This document shows positions 8,385-17,032 of a DNA stretch of 43,210 bases, piece by piece (position 1 is the stretch's first letter; each line of letters opens with the position of its first letter). The notes beneath the pieces were generated by a model. That model ran no database searches and had not been told where the DNA came from. It saw only the letters and a list, made by a program, of their open reading frames with translations. Origin of the DNA: Niastella populi (GTDB lineage Bacteria; Bacteroidota; Bacteroidia; Chitinophagales; Chitinophagaceae); the NCBI RefSeq assembly GCF_002078015.1, contig NZ_LWBP01000220.1, positions 1 through 43,210 of the forward strand, in the 5' to 3' direction. A program made the position numbers and the translations under genes.

Positions 8385-9971
8385 TTATTCAAACAGGTGT
8401 TCTTCCAGTTTTTTGTCGTGCCCATAAATGTCTTCCGTGAAATATACCATTCCCCTGTCATCGGCCCAGCTTGTAAAATAGGTTATAAAAACGGGCAATG
8501 GCCGGCTGATCCTTACCCATTTTTCAGTACCGCTGTTCATCGCTTTTCTTATTGCCTTTTCAGGCCAATCAGGGTTATTTCTCAGCAGGTATTTTGCCAG
8601 CTCGAACGGTTGCTGCAAACGGATACAGCCATGGCTGAAGGCCCGTTTATGGCGGCCAAACAATGCTTTGGCGGGCGTGTCATGAAAATAGATATTATAG
8701 CTATTGGGAAAAATGAACTTTACATCGCCAAGCGCATTTCCCCATCCCGGCCTTTGTCTTACTATTGGCAGGCTGTCACTGTAATAACCGATAACTTCCA
8801 TATTGTTGCGCTGTAAATAAGAGGTGCTCCGGTTCATGGCAGGATAAATTTCCCTGCGTATTATACTGCGGGGGATATTCCAGTACGGACTAAAAACGAT
8901 AAACTCCAGTTCATCTGAAAAAATAACGGTACGGTTGGCTGTCTTTCCTACCACTACATTCATCCCTAACACTTCATTTCCATTTTCATATACCCTTAAC
9001 CGGTATTCAGGTATATTTACCGTAATACAGTTCTCCGGCTGCGGGGGCATCCACTTCATCCGTTCCAGATTGATAAGCATTTGTTTCAATCTTTCTTCAA
9101 CGGGAACATTCAATTCCTTTATCAGGGCAGCATCAATATGGTTCGACGGGGGTAAGCCAAATTGTTGTTGTAGCATTTTTATCGCTGTCAATAATGAATC
9201 GTTGTATAAATCAGTTGTATCGGATGGCGAATAAGCATCGATGGCCGACAGTCGCTTTTTTAAGGCCGGTATCAATTTATTCCGGTTGCCTTTTCTAATT
9301 TTTTCCGTTGGGGGGGCTATAATCATCCATCCGCCTTTCTCCTGAATTCTCCGGTATTTTATAACGGCATTCCGTAACTGGTAAAACCGCTCACTTAAAG
9401 GCTTCCATTCTTGTTTTTGAAGAGAAATAAACGAATCGAGCAGCACGCGGGCATTCAACTTTCGTTTTGGAATGTGCCATCGCATTACTTCCGGGTTGGC
9501 TTTGGGGCCGTACACGGCTTTTACATAATAAAGGAAATGCCTGGTGAGGCGAAGTTCCGTATTGGCGAGTACATCTGCCGGCGTTTCATATAAGCTGTCT
9601 TCATACATTAACCTGTTCATGGCCTGATGAAGATTACGGTAATAAACCGCGCTATCGTTTGTGTTTTTTATATACTGATCATATAAATTCCAGAAACCTT
9701 CGGCCTGAACCGTTAAGCCATCTTTATTGAACCAGGCAAATGAATAGTTGCGGCTATTATAAAAATTGCGGATGTAGATTTTCGTACTGTCGTTTTCTAC
9801 TTCTTCTCTTAGAAACGCTTCCATTCCTGCACTATCGAGGAACAGCTCTGAGTAAGCGTTTTGCCTGGTAATGGTGCTGTCTCTGGGTAATGTGTCGGGC
9901 AGGGTTTTATTATGTCGCTGCCTGCATTGCATAAGTAGGATCCCCAAAAGTAATATGATAAAATATTTCAT
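8385..9971 (-). CDS. L,D-transpeptidase lipoprotein, YcbB/LdtD type
   Basis: 528 residues. The N-terminus MKYFIILLLGILLMQC is a lipoprotein signal with the lipid-attachment Cys at residue 16. A scaffold region follows, then a peptidoglycan-binding-like helix bundle (around 255-300, LTAIKMLQQQFGLPP) and the YkuD catalytic domain (about 315-480) with the catalytic signature SHGCIRL and an upstream conserved His in YFHDTP. Such enzymes form 3-3 crosslinks in peptidoglycan or attach proteins to it, acting in the periplasm. Length matches YcbB proteins. It is divergent from the TPR gene across a 359-bp region with repeated motifs. Assignment to the family is firm; whether it crosslinks or anchors is not known. 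Confidence 0.93.
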   Translation of the reverse strand: MKYFIILLLGILLMQCRQRHNKTLPDTLPRDSTITRQNAYSELFLDSAGMEAFLREEVENDSTKIYIRNFYNSRNYSFAWFNKDGLTVQAEGFWNLYDQYIKNTNDSAVYYRNLHQAMNRLMYEDSLYETPADVLANTELRLTRHFLYYVKAVYGPKANPEVMRWHIPKRKLNARVLLDSFISLQKQEWKPLSERFYQLRNAVIKYRRIQEKGGWMIIAPPTEKIRKGNRNKLIPALKKRLSAIDAYSPSDTTDLYNDSLLTAIKMLQQQFGLPPSNHIDAALIKELNVPVEERLKQMLINLERMKWMPPQPENCITVNIPEYRLRVYENGNEVLGMNVVVGKTANRTVIFSDELEFIVFSPYWNIPRSIIRREIYPAMNRSTSYLQRNNMEVIGYYSDSLPIVRQRPGWGNALGDVKFIFPNSYNIYFHDTPAKALFGRHKRAFSHGCIRLQQPFELAKYLLRNNPDWPEKAIRKAMNSGTEKWVRISRPLPVFITYFTSWADDRGMVYFTEDIYGHDKKLEEHLFE

Positions 9972-10330
9972 CCTGTGCTGTTGTTTAATGTTGTCGCCGT
10001 ATAAAATTGACTCCTGCCGTAACCTTTCTGAATTTACAAATTAATTCAGTTCGCAGCAATTAAGGTATTGCTTAAGTTTATGATACTACACGTTGTTCCA
10101 TCTTTGTTTTAATATTATTTTAACCGTGTGGTAATGCAGCCGGCTTTTAACGGCATTTTAATTACAGCTTAACTACCCTCTTAAGCCCGTGTAGTAAATT
10201 TAACCATATCACTTAGTTGCAGGATATAAACCACATTTTACGCATTAACGGCACTTCCAGAAATCCATTCGTTCTCTAGTATAACTGCCTGCACCGATTT
10301 AACATATTTTTTGTAGTAAAAATTAAACAA
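9972..10330. promoter_or_regulatory. Divergent intergenic region with repeated CGTGTrGTA motif
   Basis: The space between the L,D-transpeptidase (minus) and the TPR gene (plus). CCGTGTGGTAA at 10124-10134 and CCGTGTAGTAA at 10187-10197 are direct repeats whose starts are 63 bp apart, and the sequence ATACTACACG near 10083-10092 is an inverted copy. A tandem CGGCNTTTAA pair is at 10141-10160. These may be regulator sites for the divergent genes; no regulator is identified. Confidence 0.4.
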
Positions 10331-11968
10331 ATGAAAAAAATATTATCATTTACCATGGGCATTTTGCTCATTCCTGTATTGATGTTCGCGCAAAACGTAG
10401 GCGATGCAGAAGAACTGATCTATTATAAACGCTATACCGGAGCGCAGCAAATGCTGAACGGCATTGTGAGCCGGGAGCCGGCCAACGCGGAAGCTTGGTA
10501 CTGGCTTGCACAGGCATATATACACGACGACAGTACAAGTGCCATAACGGACCTGGTGCAGCGTGCACCGGAAAACATTCATAACGAACCATATTTTCAG
10601 GTGGCCCGGGGACACCTGCTTTTAACGCAGCATAAAAAAGACAGTGCGAACCTGTTATTTGAACAGGCTGTAAAAAAGACGAGGTCAAAAGATGCCGGCA
10701 TATTGGCGGCGGTGGCAAGAGCGCATATTTCAACACCGGCAGGAGATGGCCAGGCAGCGCTCGACATGCTGAAGAAGGCCATTAAAAGAGACAAAAAGAA
10801 CCCGGCTTTGTATACGCTAATGGGCGATGCCCACCGCAAAATGGGTAATGGCGAAGAAGCTTATAAAGCCTATAACCAGGCGCTTTCAAAAAATGCCGCA
10901 TACGCCGCCGCCCATTATAAAATAGGGAAGATATTTGCTTCACAAAACAACCCTTCTGTTTACCTGAAATATTTTGTGCAGGCCATTGATGCCGATCCAA
11001 AGTATGCCCCGGCATTGTATGACCTGTATTATCATTATTATTTTACAGATGCCAACAAGGCGATGGCGTATTTCAACAGGTATATTGCAAACAGTGACAG
11101 GGAACCGGAGAACGATTATCGCTACACAGACCTGCTTTACCTGACAAAAAAATACGAAGAGGCTATTGATAAAGCGCAGCAATTGCTTTCGCAACCGCAG
11201 GCCGACACCATAACCCGCTTGCATAAGCTGCTGGCGTATAGTTACCTGGGTTTGAATGATACGGCAAATGCCATATCCAGTATGAACAATTATTTTTCTT
11301 ATGAAGCCGACAGTAATCTGGTAGCAAAGGATTTCGAAACGATGGCAACACTGTATGAAACGATGGACGGTGCGGAAGATTCGGTGCTCGTTAATTATGA
11401 AAAGGCTGCTGCCATTACAAATGATACGATGGCCAGGTATACCTATTATCGAAAAATAGCCGACCTGTATAAGGAACGCGATGATTTTGCCAGCCAGGCA
11501 TACTGGCTTGGAAAGGTTTATGAGAATAATGATCGTGCCTCTAATCTTGACCTGTTCAATTGGGGTGTTGCTCATTTCAAGGCCGAACAATACAAGGAAG
11601 CCGATACGGTATTCGGCCGTTATATAGAAAAATATCCCGATCAGGGTTTCGGTTACTACTGGCGTGCCCGCACCAATGCCCTGCGTGATTCATCCATGCA
11701 GGAAGGGTTGGCGATCCCGTATTATGACCAGTTGATCGATGTGATCGAAGAAAAGGATACGATCACCTCCACCCATAAAAAGTGGCTTGTTCAGGCCTAT
11801 GGGTATAAAGCGGCCTGGGAAACCAACGAACAAAATGATTATGCGGCAGCCATCGAAAACCTTAACAAGGTACTCGAAATCGACCCGGCCAACGATGACG
11901 CGCGCCGCTATATAGCGATACTTGAAAAAAAGGTATCGGCCGGCGCAGAAAGTGAAGGTAAAAATTAA
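10331..11968 (+). CDS. Secreted/periplasmic TPR-repeat protein
   Basis: 545 residues with a signal peptide (MKKILSFTMGILLIPVLMFAQ, cleavage near A20) followed by tetratricopeptide-like helix pairs through the whole length. Recognisable units include AEAWYWLAQAYIH near residue 55, ALYTLMGDAHRKMGNGEEAYKAYNQALSKNAAYAAAHYKIG (split here as a run of repeats around 155-195) and a closing unit ending NKVLEIDPANDDARRYIAI. TPR proteins are interaction scaffolds; no catalytic domain is present. It is a single-gene unit: divergent promoter region upstream and an intrinsic terminator at 12011-12040 immediately downstream. Partner unknown; the neighbouring transpeptidase suggests, weakly, a cell-envelope role. 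Confidence 0.88.
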   Translation: MKKILSFTMGILLIPVLMFAQNVGDAEELIYYKRYTGAQQMLNGIVSREPANAEAWYWLAQAYIHDDSTSAITDLVQRAPENIHNEPYFQVARGHLLLTQHKKDSANLLFEQAVKKTRSKDAGILAAVARAHISTPAGDGQAALDMLKKAIKRDKKNPALYTLMGDAHRKMGNGEEAYKAYNQALSKNAAYAAAHYKIGKIFASQNNPSVYLKYFVQAIDADPKYAPALYDLYYHYYFTDANKAMAYFNRYIANSDREPENDYRYTDLLYLTKKYEEAIDKAQQLLSQPQADTITRLHKLLAYSYLGLNDTANAISSMNNYFSYEADSNLVAKDFETMATLYETMDGAEDSVLVNYEKAAAITNDTMARYTYYRKIADLYKERDDFASQAYWLGKVYENNDRASNLDLFNWGVAHFKAEQYKEADTVFGRYIEKYPDQGFGYYWRARTNALRDSSMQEGLAIPYYDQLIDVIEEKDTITSTHKKWLVQAYGYKAAWETNEQNDYAAAIENLNKVLEIDPANDDARRYIAILEKKVSAGAESEGKN

Positions 11969-12010
11969 CCCCACCCTGTTTTTTATAGTTAACTGAATGT
12001 GATCAGTTAG

Positions 12011-12040
12011 AAAATGCCCTTTCGGAAGAAAGGGTATTTT
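12011..12040 (+). terminator. Rho-independent terminator of the TPR gene
   Basis: Stem AAAATxCCCTTT/AAAGGGxATTTT with a CGGAAG loop and a T-run on the plus strand, 42 nt after the TPR stop. It overlaps the first codons of the longest possible frame of the HAD gene, which argues that the HAD gene starts later, at 12122. Confidence 0.85.
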
Positions 12041-12121
12041 TATGCCTTAATATTGCTGTTGAAGATGTTGTTTTGGTTATTTTGTATATTACTGAAAAAT
12101 AAGTTACCAATTTTAGATCTT

Positions 12122-12817
12122 ATGCAATTAAGTGAGGTAAAAGCCAGGCCGGCCGTAGTATTGTTGGATGTTTATGAAACGCTGCTCGATATGACCGTGA
12201 TAGAAAAAAGGGTCAATCAGATACTCGACAACAAAAGAGGGTATTTTATCTGGTTTGAACTATTTATGCAGTATTGTTTTGTCGACAACAGTATTGTACA
12301 ATTCAACGACTTTGCATCGATTGCTTATGCCACCATGCAAATGGCCGGGCGTACGTTAGGCGAGGAAATAGATGAACATGACATCAATGAAGTGCTCGAG
12401 CTGTTGAAACACCTGCCTGTTCATGAAGGGGTGCAGGAGGGACTTTCTCAATTGAACGACGCGGGCTTCAGGATCGCTGCGCTTACCAACTCGCCTGAGC
12501 GAACGGTTACGGAAAGAATGGAGCGTACCGGCCTTATTTCCTATTTCGAAAAAGTGATGAGCGCCGAACACGTAAGGAAGTACAAGCCTTCCCTCGAGGT
12601 TTATGAATGGGCCATAGCCAAACTGAACGTGCAGCCAGGCGAGGTGCTGTTGGTTTCGGCACACGGCTGGGACCTGGCAGGTGCGGTTAATGCCGGCATG
12701 CAAACAGCCTATCTTAAACAACCGAAACAGATGTTGTACCCGCTTGCGCCCAAACCTGATTACATTTGTACCAGCATTACCGATCTGGCCGGTCAGCTAA
12801 AAGCCGTTCACAGCTAA
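12122..12817 (+). CDS. HAD-superfamily hydrolase, haloacid dehalogenase type II-like
   Basis: 231 residues from the ATG at 12122. Motif I is LLDVYETLLD (nucleophile Asp, compare FDAYGTLFD in 2-haloacid dehalogenases); motif II is ALTNSPE; motif III Lys is in KYKPSLEVY; motif IV is SAHGWDLAGAVNAGM, close to the NGWDAAGA pattern of type II dehalogenases. An alpha-helical cap lies between motifs I and II. The longer frame from 12014 would add 36 hydrophobic residues, but its first codons lie within the terminator of the upstream gene, so it is rejected. Substrate is unknown; many relatives are phosphatases or have no tested activity. Confidence 0.85.
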   Translation: MQLSEVKARPAVVLLDVYETLLDMTVIEKRVNQILDNKRGYFIWFELFMQYCFVDNSIVQFNDFASIAYATMQMAGRTLGEEIDEHDINEVLELLKHLPVHEGVQEGLSQLNDAGFRIAALTNSPERTVTERMERTGLISYFEKVMSAEHVRKYKPSLEVYEWAIAKLNVQPGEVLLVSAHGWDLAGAVNAGMQTAYLKQPKQMLYPLAPKPDYICTSITDLAGQLKAVHS

Positions 12818-12840
12818 ATAACTACAATGATACTTTTATA

Positions 12841-13161
12841 TTAGCCGGGCATTTGATCTTTGATCCTTAGGTCATAAAAATCTGTTCTCCGGTCTTTCAT
12901 GTTTCTAACGCTGCCATAAGCCCGCAACTCGTCAAGAAGCGACAGGTCTACATCAGAGATCAGGATCATTTCAGTATCAGGGGTGGCTTCGCTTTTGATG
13001 CCGTTTGAAGGAAAGGCAAAATCGCAGGGCGTAAAGACCGCCGATTGCGAATACTGGATGTCGAGGTTTTCAACCTTGGGCAAATTGCCAACGTGCTGGT
13101 AATCTGATAACGAAAGGCTTTTAATGATCAGTTCATTTATTACGATGGCATTCTTATTCAT
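12841..13161 (-). pseudogene. C-terminal remnant of a GNAT/carbon-nitrogen hydrolase (nitrilase-like) gene
   Basis: 106 codons. From about residue 24 on (VGNLPKVENLDIQYSQSAVF, then TPCDFAFP, NTEM-like DTEM, ISDVDLSLLDELR, GSVRNMKDRRTDFYDL) it matches the C-terminal end of the roughly 500-residue proteins that join an N-terminal acetyltransferase to a C-terminal nitrilase-like domain. The catalytic Glu-Lys-Cys region and the whole acetyltransferase are missing. The first 23 residues do not look homologous. On its 5' side only 18 bp separate it from the DUF389 stop codon, so there is no room for the rest of the gene. It is best read as a decayed fragment left by a deletion; expression as a small protein cannot be excluded. 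Confidence 0.8.
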
Positions 13162-13179
13162 ACTTGCAAACTTTAATGG

Positions 13180-14505
13180 TTATTCGATCACCAACCTGAT
13201 AGAGTCGGCCTTTACCCGCTGCTTTAACCATGAACTCAGCCTTATCCTTTCCCGTGCAGGCTGGCGTCGTGAAAACCGGGCGTAAAACAATGTAACGGTA
13301 TCGAGCCTGGCTGTATCGATCTGCCTTACCACAACATTTGACAAAGAGTAGTAACGGATGGAAGGATATAGTGACCTCAATTCAGCTTTCAGGTCGGGAT
13401 AAACGCCGGAGGTATTCTCAAGGGCAGGGGGGAGGGTGTCTTTTTTACCGGCCGATCCGGAATATACGTCTTCCAGGATACTGGCTTTTATCTGGGCCAG
13501 GTCGATCTCGTTTTTTGCGTCAAGCCCCTGCCTGACAATGAAATCGGCAAATCCCAGGTTGTATAAGTAACGCCTGTGCGAAAGGGAATCGATTATCTGG
13601 TCTGGCAGTTCCTGGCCGATAAGGAGCACCTCTATCTTAGGTTTACTATGATCGAACTTATAAACCCTGTTTACGACCTGGGTTTGCGCAAAGTTAAACT
13701 CATTCTGCAAGAACCGCCTGGCGTTTTCCTCGAAGATCGTACGTTGAACAATACGCCAGGTAAGGTATGTACTGGGCAAAATGGTAAGCACCAGCATTAT
13801 CCATACAGACCGCACGACAAATTTTTTTCTGGCTTCGGTAGGAAATTCGATCTTGTTGAATTTCAGGTATCTTACAATGACAAGGGTAGCCAGGCAAATA
13901 AAAACGCTGTTGATAAAGAACAAATAGATGGCCCCCAAAAAATAAAACCACTGCCCTGAGGCAAGGCCGTAGCCTGCCGTGCACAGCGGCGGCATCAACG
14001 CCGTAGCAATGGCTACGCCGGGGATCACATTGCTTTTTTCCCTTCTGGTGCCGGCTACGATACCCGCCAGTCCGCCCAAAAAAGCGATAAAAACATCCCA
14101 AACCGATGGGGTGGTTCTGGCCAGTAATTCAGACTTGGCTTCGTGCAGAGGGGTAATGAGAAAATACAGGTACGAGGTAAAAATACTGATGGTAGCGGCA
14201 ATAAGAATGTTTTTGATACCCCGTTTAAGCAGGTCGAAATCATACACACCTATTGCCAAACCAATTCCCATAATAGGACCCATTAACGGCGATATAAGCA
14301 TGGCGCCGATAATAACGGCGGTAGAGTTCATATTTAACCCGATCGATGCGATCAGTATGGCAAAGATCAACGTCCATAGATTGGTACCCCTGAAACTGAC
14401 ATTCCTTCTTATCGACTCAACAATTTCGTTCTCTTCCGCCTTATCTTCATGTAAATTGAACAATTGACTAATAAACCTGCTTAATGCCGTTAGAACATCT
14501 TTCAT
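13180..14505 (-). CDS. DUF389 (TIGR00341-type) integral membrane protein
   Basis: 441 residues. After an approximately 38-residue cytosolic start, the DUF389 core spans about residues 40-250 with six to seven membrane helices and the family signature GAMLISPLMGPIMGIGLA near residues 66-85; a second conserved stretch is ALMPPLCTAGYGLA. Residues about 260-441 form a large soluble domain, longer than in the shortest members but common in Bacteroidota. DUF389 proteins have no established biochemical role; transport has been suggested from topology only. It is followed on the same strand by the nitrilase remnant and has a long (580-bp) upstream region shared with the small gene at 15086. Confidence 0.9.
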   Translation of the reverse strand: MKDVLTALSRFISQLFNLHEDKAEENEIVESIRRNVSFRGTNLWTLIFAILIASIGLNMNSTAVIIGAMLISPLMGPIMGIGLAIGVYDFDLLKRGIKNILIAATISIFTSYLYFLITPLHEAKSELLARTTPSVWDVFIAFLGGLAGIVAGTRREKSNVIPGVAIATALMPPLCTAGYGLASGQWFYFLGAIYLFFINSVFICLATLVIVRYLKFNKIEFPTEARKKFVVRSVWIMLVLTILPSTYLTWRIVQRTIFEENARRFLQNEFNFAQTQVVNRVYKFDHSKPKIEVLLIGQELPDQIIDSLSHRRYLYNLGFADFIVRQGLDAKNEIDLAQIKASILEDVYSGSAGKKDTLPPALENTSGVYPDLKAELRSLYPSIRYYSLSNVVVRQIDTARLDTVTLFYARFSRRQPARERIRLSSWLKQRVKADSIRLVIE

Positions 14506-14966
14506 ACTAAGTCATTTAAACGTATCATATTGAGCCATTTTTCTAAATTATTACCCTTATAAATGTAAGGAGGTATCTTTAATATTGCGTTTCAAAATGT
14601 GAAATAATGATAAAGAAACCTGTCATTGCCGTTTTTCATCATCGGTTATCCCGCAATAGCTGCAGGATTTTTAGTACCTCTTCATAAAGCTACCGTTGCT
14701 GCGCGTGGGTCGTGTATAGGCGATAGTGGTAACTATTTTATGGTTTGGCGAAAAAATAACGGCTATGAATAGCGCAGAGAAGTTGCTTTTGCCGGGCCCC
14801 GTTTGCAAGGTAGCTCCATGGGTGTGTTACAAGAAAATACGGAACGGCCAGATTCCTTAAAACAAAAAAACAAATGTTCAAATATTACCAGGCCGCAGTA
14901 TGCGGTATTTTTTACAGGCCTGTTTGTATAAATAATGGAGTCTCTTGTGCCAGATCTATTAGCAGA
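14506..14966. other. Long intergenic region upstream of DUF389 gene
   Basis: About 460 bp before the phased repeat at 14967. No coding frame of convincing composition was found; the longest short frame (31 codons near 14764) has no recognisable features. It probably holds the DUF389 promoter on the minus strand; TACGTTTA just upstream of that gene differs by one base from the TAnnTTTG box, which is too weak to call. Confidence 0.35.
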
Positions 14967-14995
14967 TTCTAATTTGCTTCTAACAGCCCTTTAAT
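14967..14995 (+). promoter_or_regulatory. Second copy of the three-fold 11-bp-phased direct repeat
   Basis: TTCTAAT at 14967-14973, TTCTAAC at 14978-14984 and CTTTAAT at 14989-14995, again exactly 11 bp apart. The copy at 4121-4149 is nearly the same over about 40 bp including flanks. A -7-like box TAATTTATTCGG follows at 15049-15060; in the first locus the corresponding box is 21 bp (two helical turns) closer. Both sites lie upstream of paralogous genes. Confidence 0.65.
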
Positions 14996-15085
14996 ATTTT
15001 GTATGGAACTTAGGTGAGATAAAATAAGCCGAAGTTCAGCATTGATGCTAATTTATTCGGACGTAACCATACAAATTCAGCGATC

Positions 15086-15394
15086 ATGGACCAGGTGTTA
15101 AAGGTTTTTTTCAGGTATCAGGCTGAGTATTATTCCGCATATATCACAATTGTACATCAATTTGAAATAGACTTTGTTTTTATTGAATTCCTCGATGACG
15201 TGATCATAGATAGTTTCCACACTTCCTACCTGTCGTATGCCGGGAAAAACGGATTCAAAAAATTAGATGTGTACCACTCGGTTTCCCTTCGCCCAATACT
15301 GAGCAGCATAGTTCACATTATACAAAACGCACAACAGCACTGTGACAAAAATGCCGATGAAATGCCGGATGAGGAATATATCCGGCAAAATTAA
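15086..15394 (+). CDS. Small protein of unknown function, paralogue of 4300-4614
   Basis: 102 residues, not recognised. It shares with the 4300-4614 protein the segments FxxQAxxYSA, FExDFxxIEFLDxxII, GFKKL/FKKM, RPIL/RSIL, IIxNAQ and the C-terminal DEEYIRQN/DEEFVRQN. The central part has one extra residue and more divergence. It has no signal peptide or membrane segment and stands alone, with the phased repeat about 90 bp upstream of the ATG. Because two copies of gene plus regulatory element sit at the two ends of the stress block, a segmental duplication or repeated recruitment to the same regulon is likely. Confidence 0.68.
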   Translation: MDQVLKVFFRYQAEYYSAYITIVHQFEIDFVFIEFLDDVIIDSFHTSYLSYAGKNGFKKLDVYHSVSLRPILSSIVHIIQNAQQHCDKNADEMPDEEYIRQN

Positions 15395-15549
15395 TACAGT
15401 GAATTCCGGTTAAAGGGGCCGCCGCTCCCATCTTCCTTCCCTTCTTTTTACACTTTTTACTGTTTTGCAGGGCACAGCTTTTGATGTCATGTTATTACAT
15501 ATTCATTTAAAGTGAAACCTTGGTTTTTATTAACTTATAAAAAAGCTAT

Positions 15550-15993
15550 ATGAAAGACAGAGTAAGAAGAAATTCGGCAACTGAGCAAAACATGAATATC
15601 GATAATGAGATCAGGGAAAAGATTACTCAGTATGCTTCTCTTGATAAAGTGGCTATAACGAATAGAATTAAACAGTTGGATGAAGAATGGGATATAGAAA
15701 GAGTACTTGAAGTTAATATGTCTTCAATTGCCCTTACCGGAGTTGCGCTGAGCGCTTTTCACCACAGGCGGTGGTTAGTTTTACCGGCAATAGTACTGGG
15801 CTTTTTTGCCCAGCATGCCATCCAGGGCTGGTGCCCGCCGCTGCCATTGTTTAGAAGGCTGGGTTACAGGACCAGAGCCGAAATCGATAAAGAGAAATAT
15901 GCGCTCAAAGTGTTGAGAGGCGATTTCAATGAAGTAGGTGGAGCTGGTGAGAAAAATAGTGAAGCAGTTTTTGCTGCGGTAACCCGCAACTAA
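15550..15993 (+). CDS. DUF2892-like small membrane protein
   Basis: 147 residues. The middle (about 55-90) has a hydrophobic hairpin, IALTGVALSAFHHRRWLVLP followed by AIVLGFFAQHAIQGWCPPL, which is the layout of the YgaP-type DUF2892 inner-membrane proteins; the GWCPPLPLFRRLG sequence after the second helix is typical. It is flanked by charged N- and C-terminal stretches. An ATG at 15592 gives a shorter alternative (MNIDNEIREKI) that would fit equally well. Function unknown; DUF2892 is often found with rhodanese or stress genes. A strong hairpin at 16111-16148 downstream could terminate it. Confidence 0.7.
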   Translation: MKDRVRRNSATEQNMNIDNEIREKITQYASLDKVAITNRIKQLDEEWDIERVLEVNMSSIALTGVALSAFHHRRWLVLPAIVLGFFAQHAIQGWCPPLPLFRRLGYRTRAEIDKEKYALKVLRGDFNEVGGAGEKNSEAVFAAVTRN

Positions 15994-16110
15994 AAGATCA
16001 ATAATTCAGCTGGCATGGAAACAGGTTGCCTCGTAAAGTATAATGGCATCTGCCTGTAAAACATATGGGCGAAGGGGGAAAAGCTTACTTGATTGGCACG
16101 CATTAAACGA

Positions 16111-16180
16111 AAAAGCCTCGCAAATCTTTCGACTTGCGAGGCTTTTTTGTGCCCCAGGTAAGAGAATTTCATTGGAAGTA
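16111..16180. repeat. Repeat unit A: hairpin plus tRNA-3'-end-like sequence
   Basis: Stem GCCTCGCAA/TTGCGAGGC (16115-16142) followed by TTTTTTGTGCCCCAGG and AAGAGAATT. The same order (hairpin, T-run, GTGCCCC, then AGAGAATT) recurs at 18442-18520 and 19416-19492, and parallels the intact tRNA-Leu plus terminator at 21781-21907 read on the minus strand. The hairpin itself is a good terminator for the gene ending at 15993. Unit A lacks the ATCGAACC segment kept in the other two. Confidence 0.55.
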
Positions 16181-16223
16181 AAATTCACAAGGACTTGAAA
16201 TTTGGAAAATTCATTAAATTTAA

Positions 16224-16275
16224 TAATCCCGGCGCCAGGAGATCGTTAGTTCGACATCTCCGTTCCTGTAGTATT
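16224..16275. repeat. Repeat D: 52-bp repeat, copy 1
   Basis: This 52-bp stretch matches 19645-19696 at 43 of 52 positions without gaps. Its core GCCAGGAGATCGTTAG is identical in both, followed by ATCTCC, which pairs with GGAGAT to form a 6-bp stem with a 12-nt loop, and it ends TGTAGTATT. The GATCGTTAGTTCGA string resembles a tRNA variable loop plus T-arm. Each copy follows a hairpin unit (A or C). Confidence 0.6.
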
Positions 16276-16387
16276 ATCAGAAATAGTGATAGAAGGCGGG
16301 CAAACGACAGATTGGTTTTAGAACAGTAGAATGGCGAGAGGGCGATTTTTCCGGTTTGTGCCAGGTTATTTTTAAAATGAACACGAT

Positions 16388-16963
16388 ATGAAAATAAGAA
16401 CCGGAACACCGTTGGATGAAGCGCAAGCCACCGCGGTGTTAACTTTGGCATTCAGTAATGATCCAATGGCACGTTGGTCACTGCCAGACGCTGCGAAATT
16501 CCTGGCTGCCTTTCCATTGCTGACGAAAGCATTTGGCGGGAGTTCATTCGAAGGCGGGACGTCTTTTATTGCCGAGGGGTTTGCAGGTGCTGCTTTATGG
16601 TTACCTCCGGGTGTTGGACCCGATGATGAGTCTCTTGTGCGAATATTGGTCGAAAATGCCAGCGACGACATCAAAGACGATATGCCGAAAATATTTGAGC
16701 AAATGGAAGAATTCCACCCTGCCGAACCGCATTGGTATCTGCCGATGATTGGCGTAGACCCGGCTCGTCAAGGCGATGGGGTAGGTTCCGCATTAATGGC
16801 CGAAGCGCTGAAGGTTATCGACCGCAACGGAGCAATTGCTTATCTTGAATCCTCAAATCCCAGAAATATTTCTCTCTATAAGCGTCACGGTTTCGAGGTA
16901 ATTGGTGAAATTCAATCCGGTAGTTCACCTACTGTACGACCCATGCTGCGAAAAGCAAGATAG
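16388..16963 (+). CDS. GNAT family N-acetyltransferase
   Basis: 191 residues. Motif A of the acetyl-CoA site is IGVDPARQGDGVGSALM (R/Q-x-x-G-x-G at about 126-132), followed by AIAYLESSNPRN and LYKRHGFEVIGE, the usual motif B end of GNAT enzymes. The N-terminal half has the TPLDEAQATAVLTLAFSNDP start seen in small-molecule acetyltransferases. Substrate not predictable. It is the first gene of the accessory island, right after repeats A and D, and its wording is unlike the AT-rich orphan genes that follow, suggesting separate transfer. No promoter of the TAnnTTTG type was found close upstream. Confidence 0.88.
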   Translation: MKIRTGTPLDEAQATAVLTLAFSNDPMARWSLPDAAKFLAAFPLLTKAFGGSSFEGGTSFIAEGFAGAALWLPPGVGPDDESLVRILVENASDDIKDDMPKIFEQMEEFHPAEPHWYLPMIGVDPARQGDGVGSALMAEALKVIDRNGAIAYLESSNPRNISLYKRHGFEVIGEIQSGSSPTVRPMLRKAR

Positions 16964-17032
16964 ATTCGGTAAATAGACGATGCAATTAGTGAAAATTTTC
17001 GTTGACAGTTGAGAAGCATGTTCAAAATATAT

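Noticed and set aside
8144-8461. 105-codon minus-strand frame after the L,D-transpeptidase gene
   Set aside because: It overlaps the end of the transpeptidase in another frame, and its Cys/Arg/His-rich composition is that of a shadow frame.
12014-12121. N-terminal extension of the HAD hydrolase
   Set aside because: It begins inside the terminator hairpin of the TPR gene and adds a hydrophobic stretch absent from the family.
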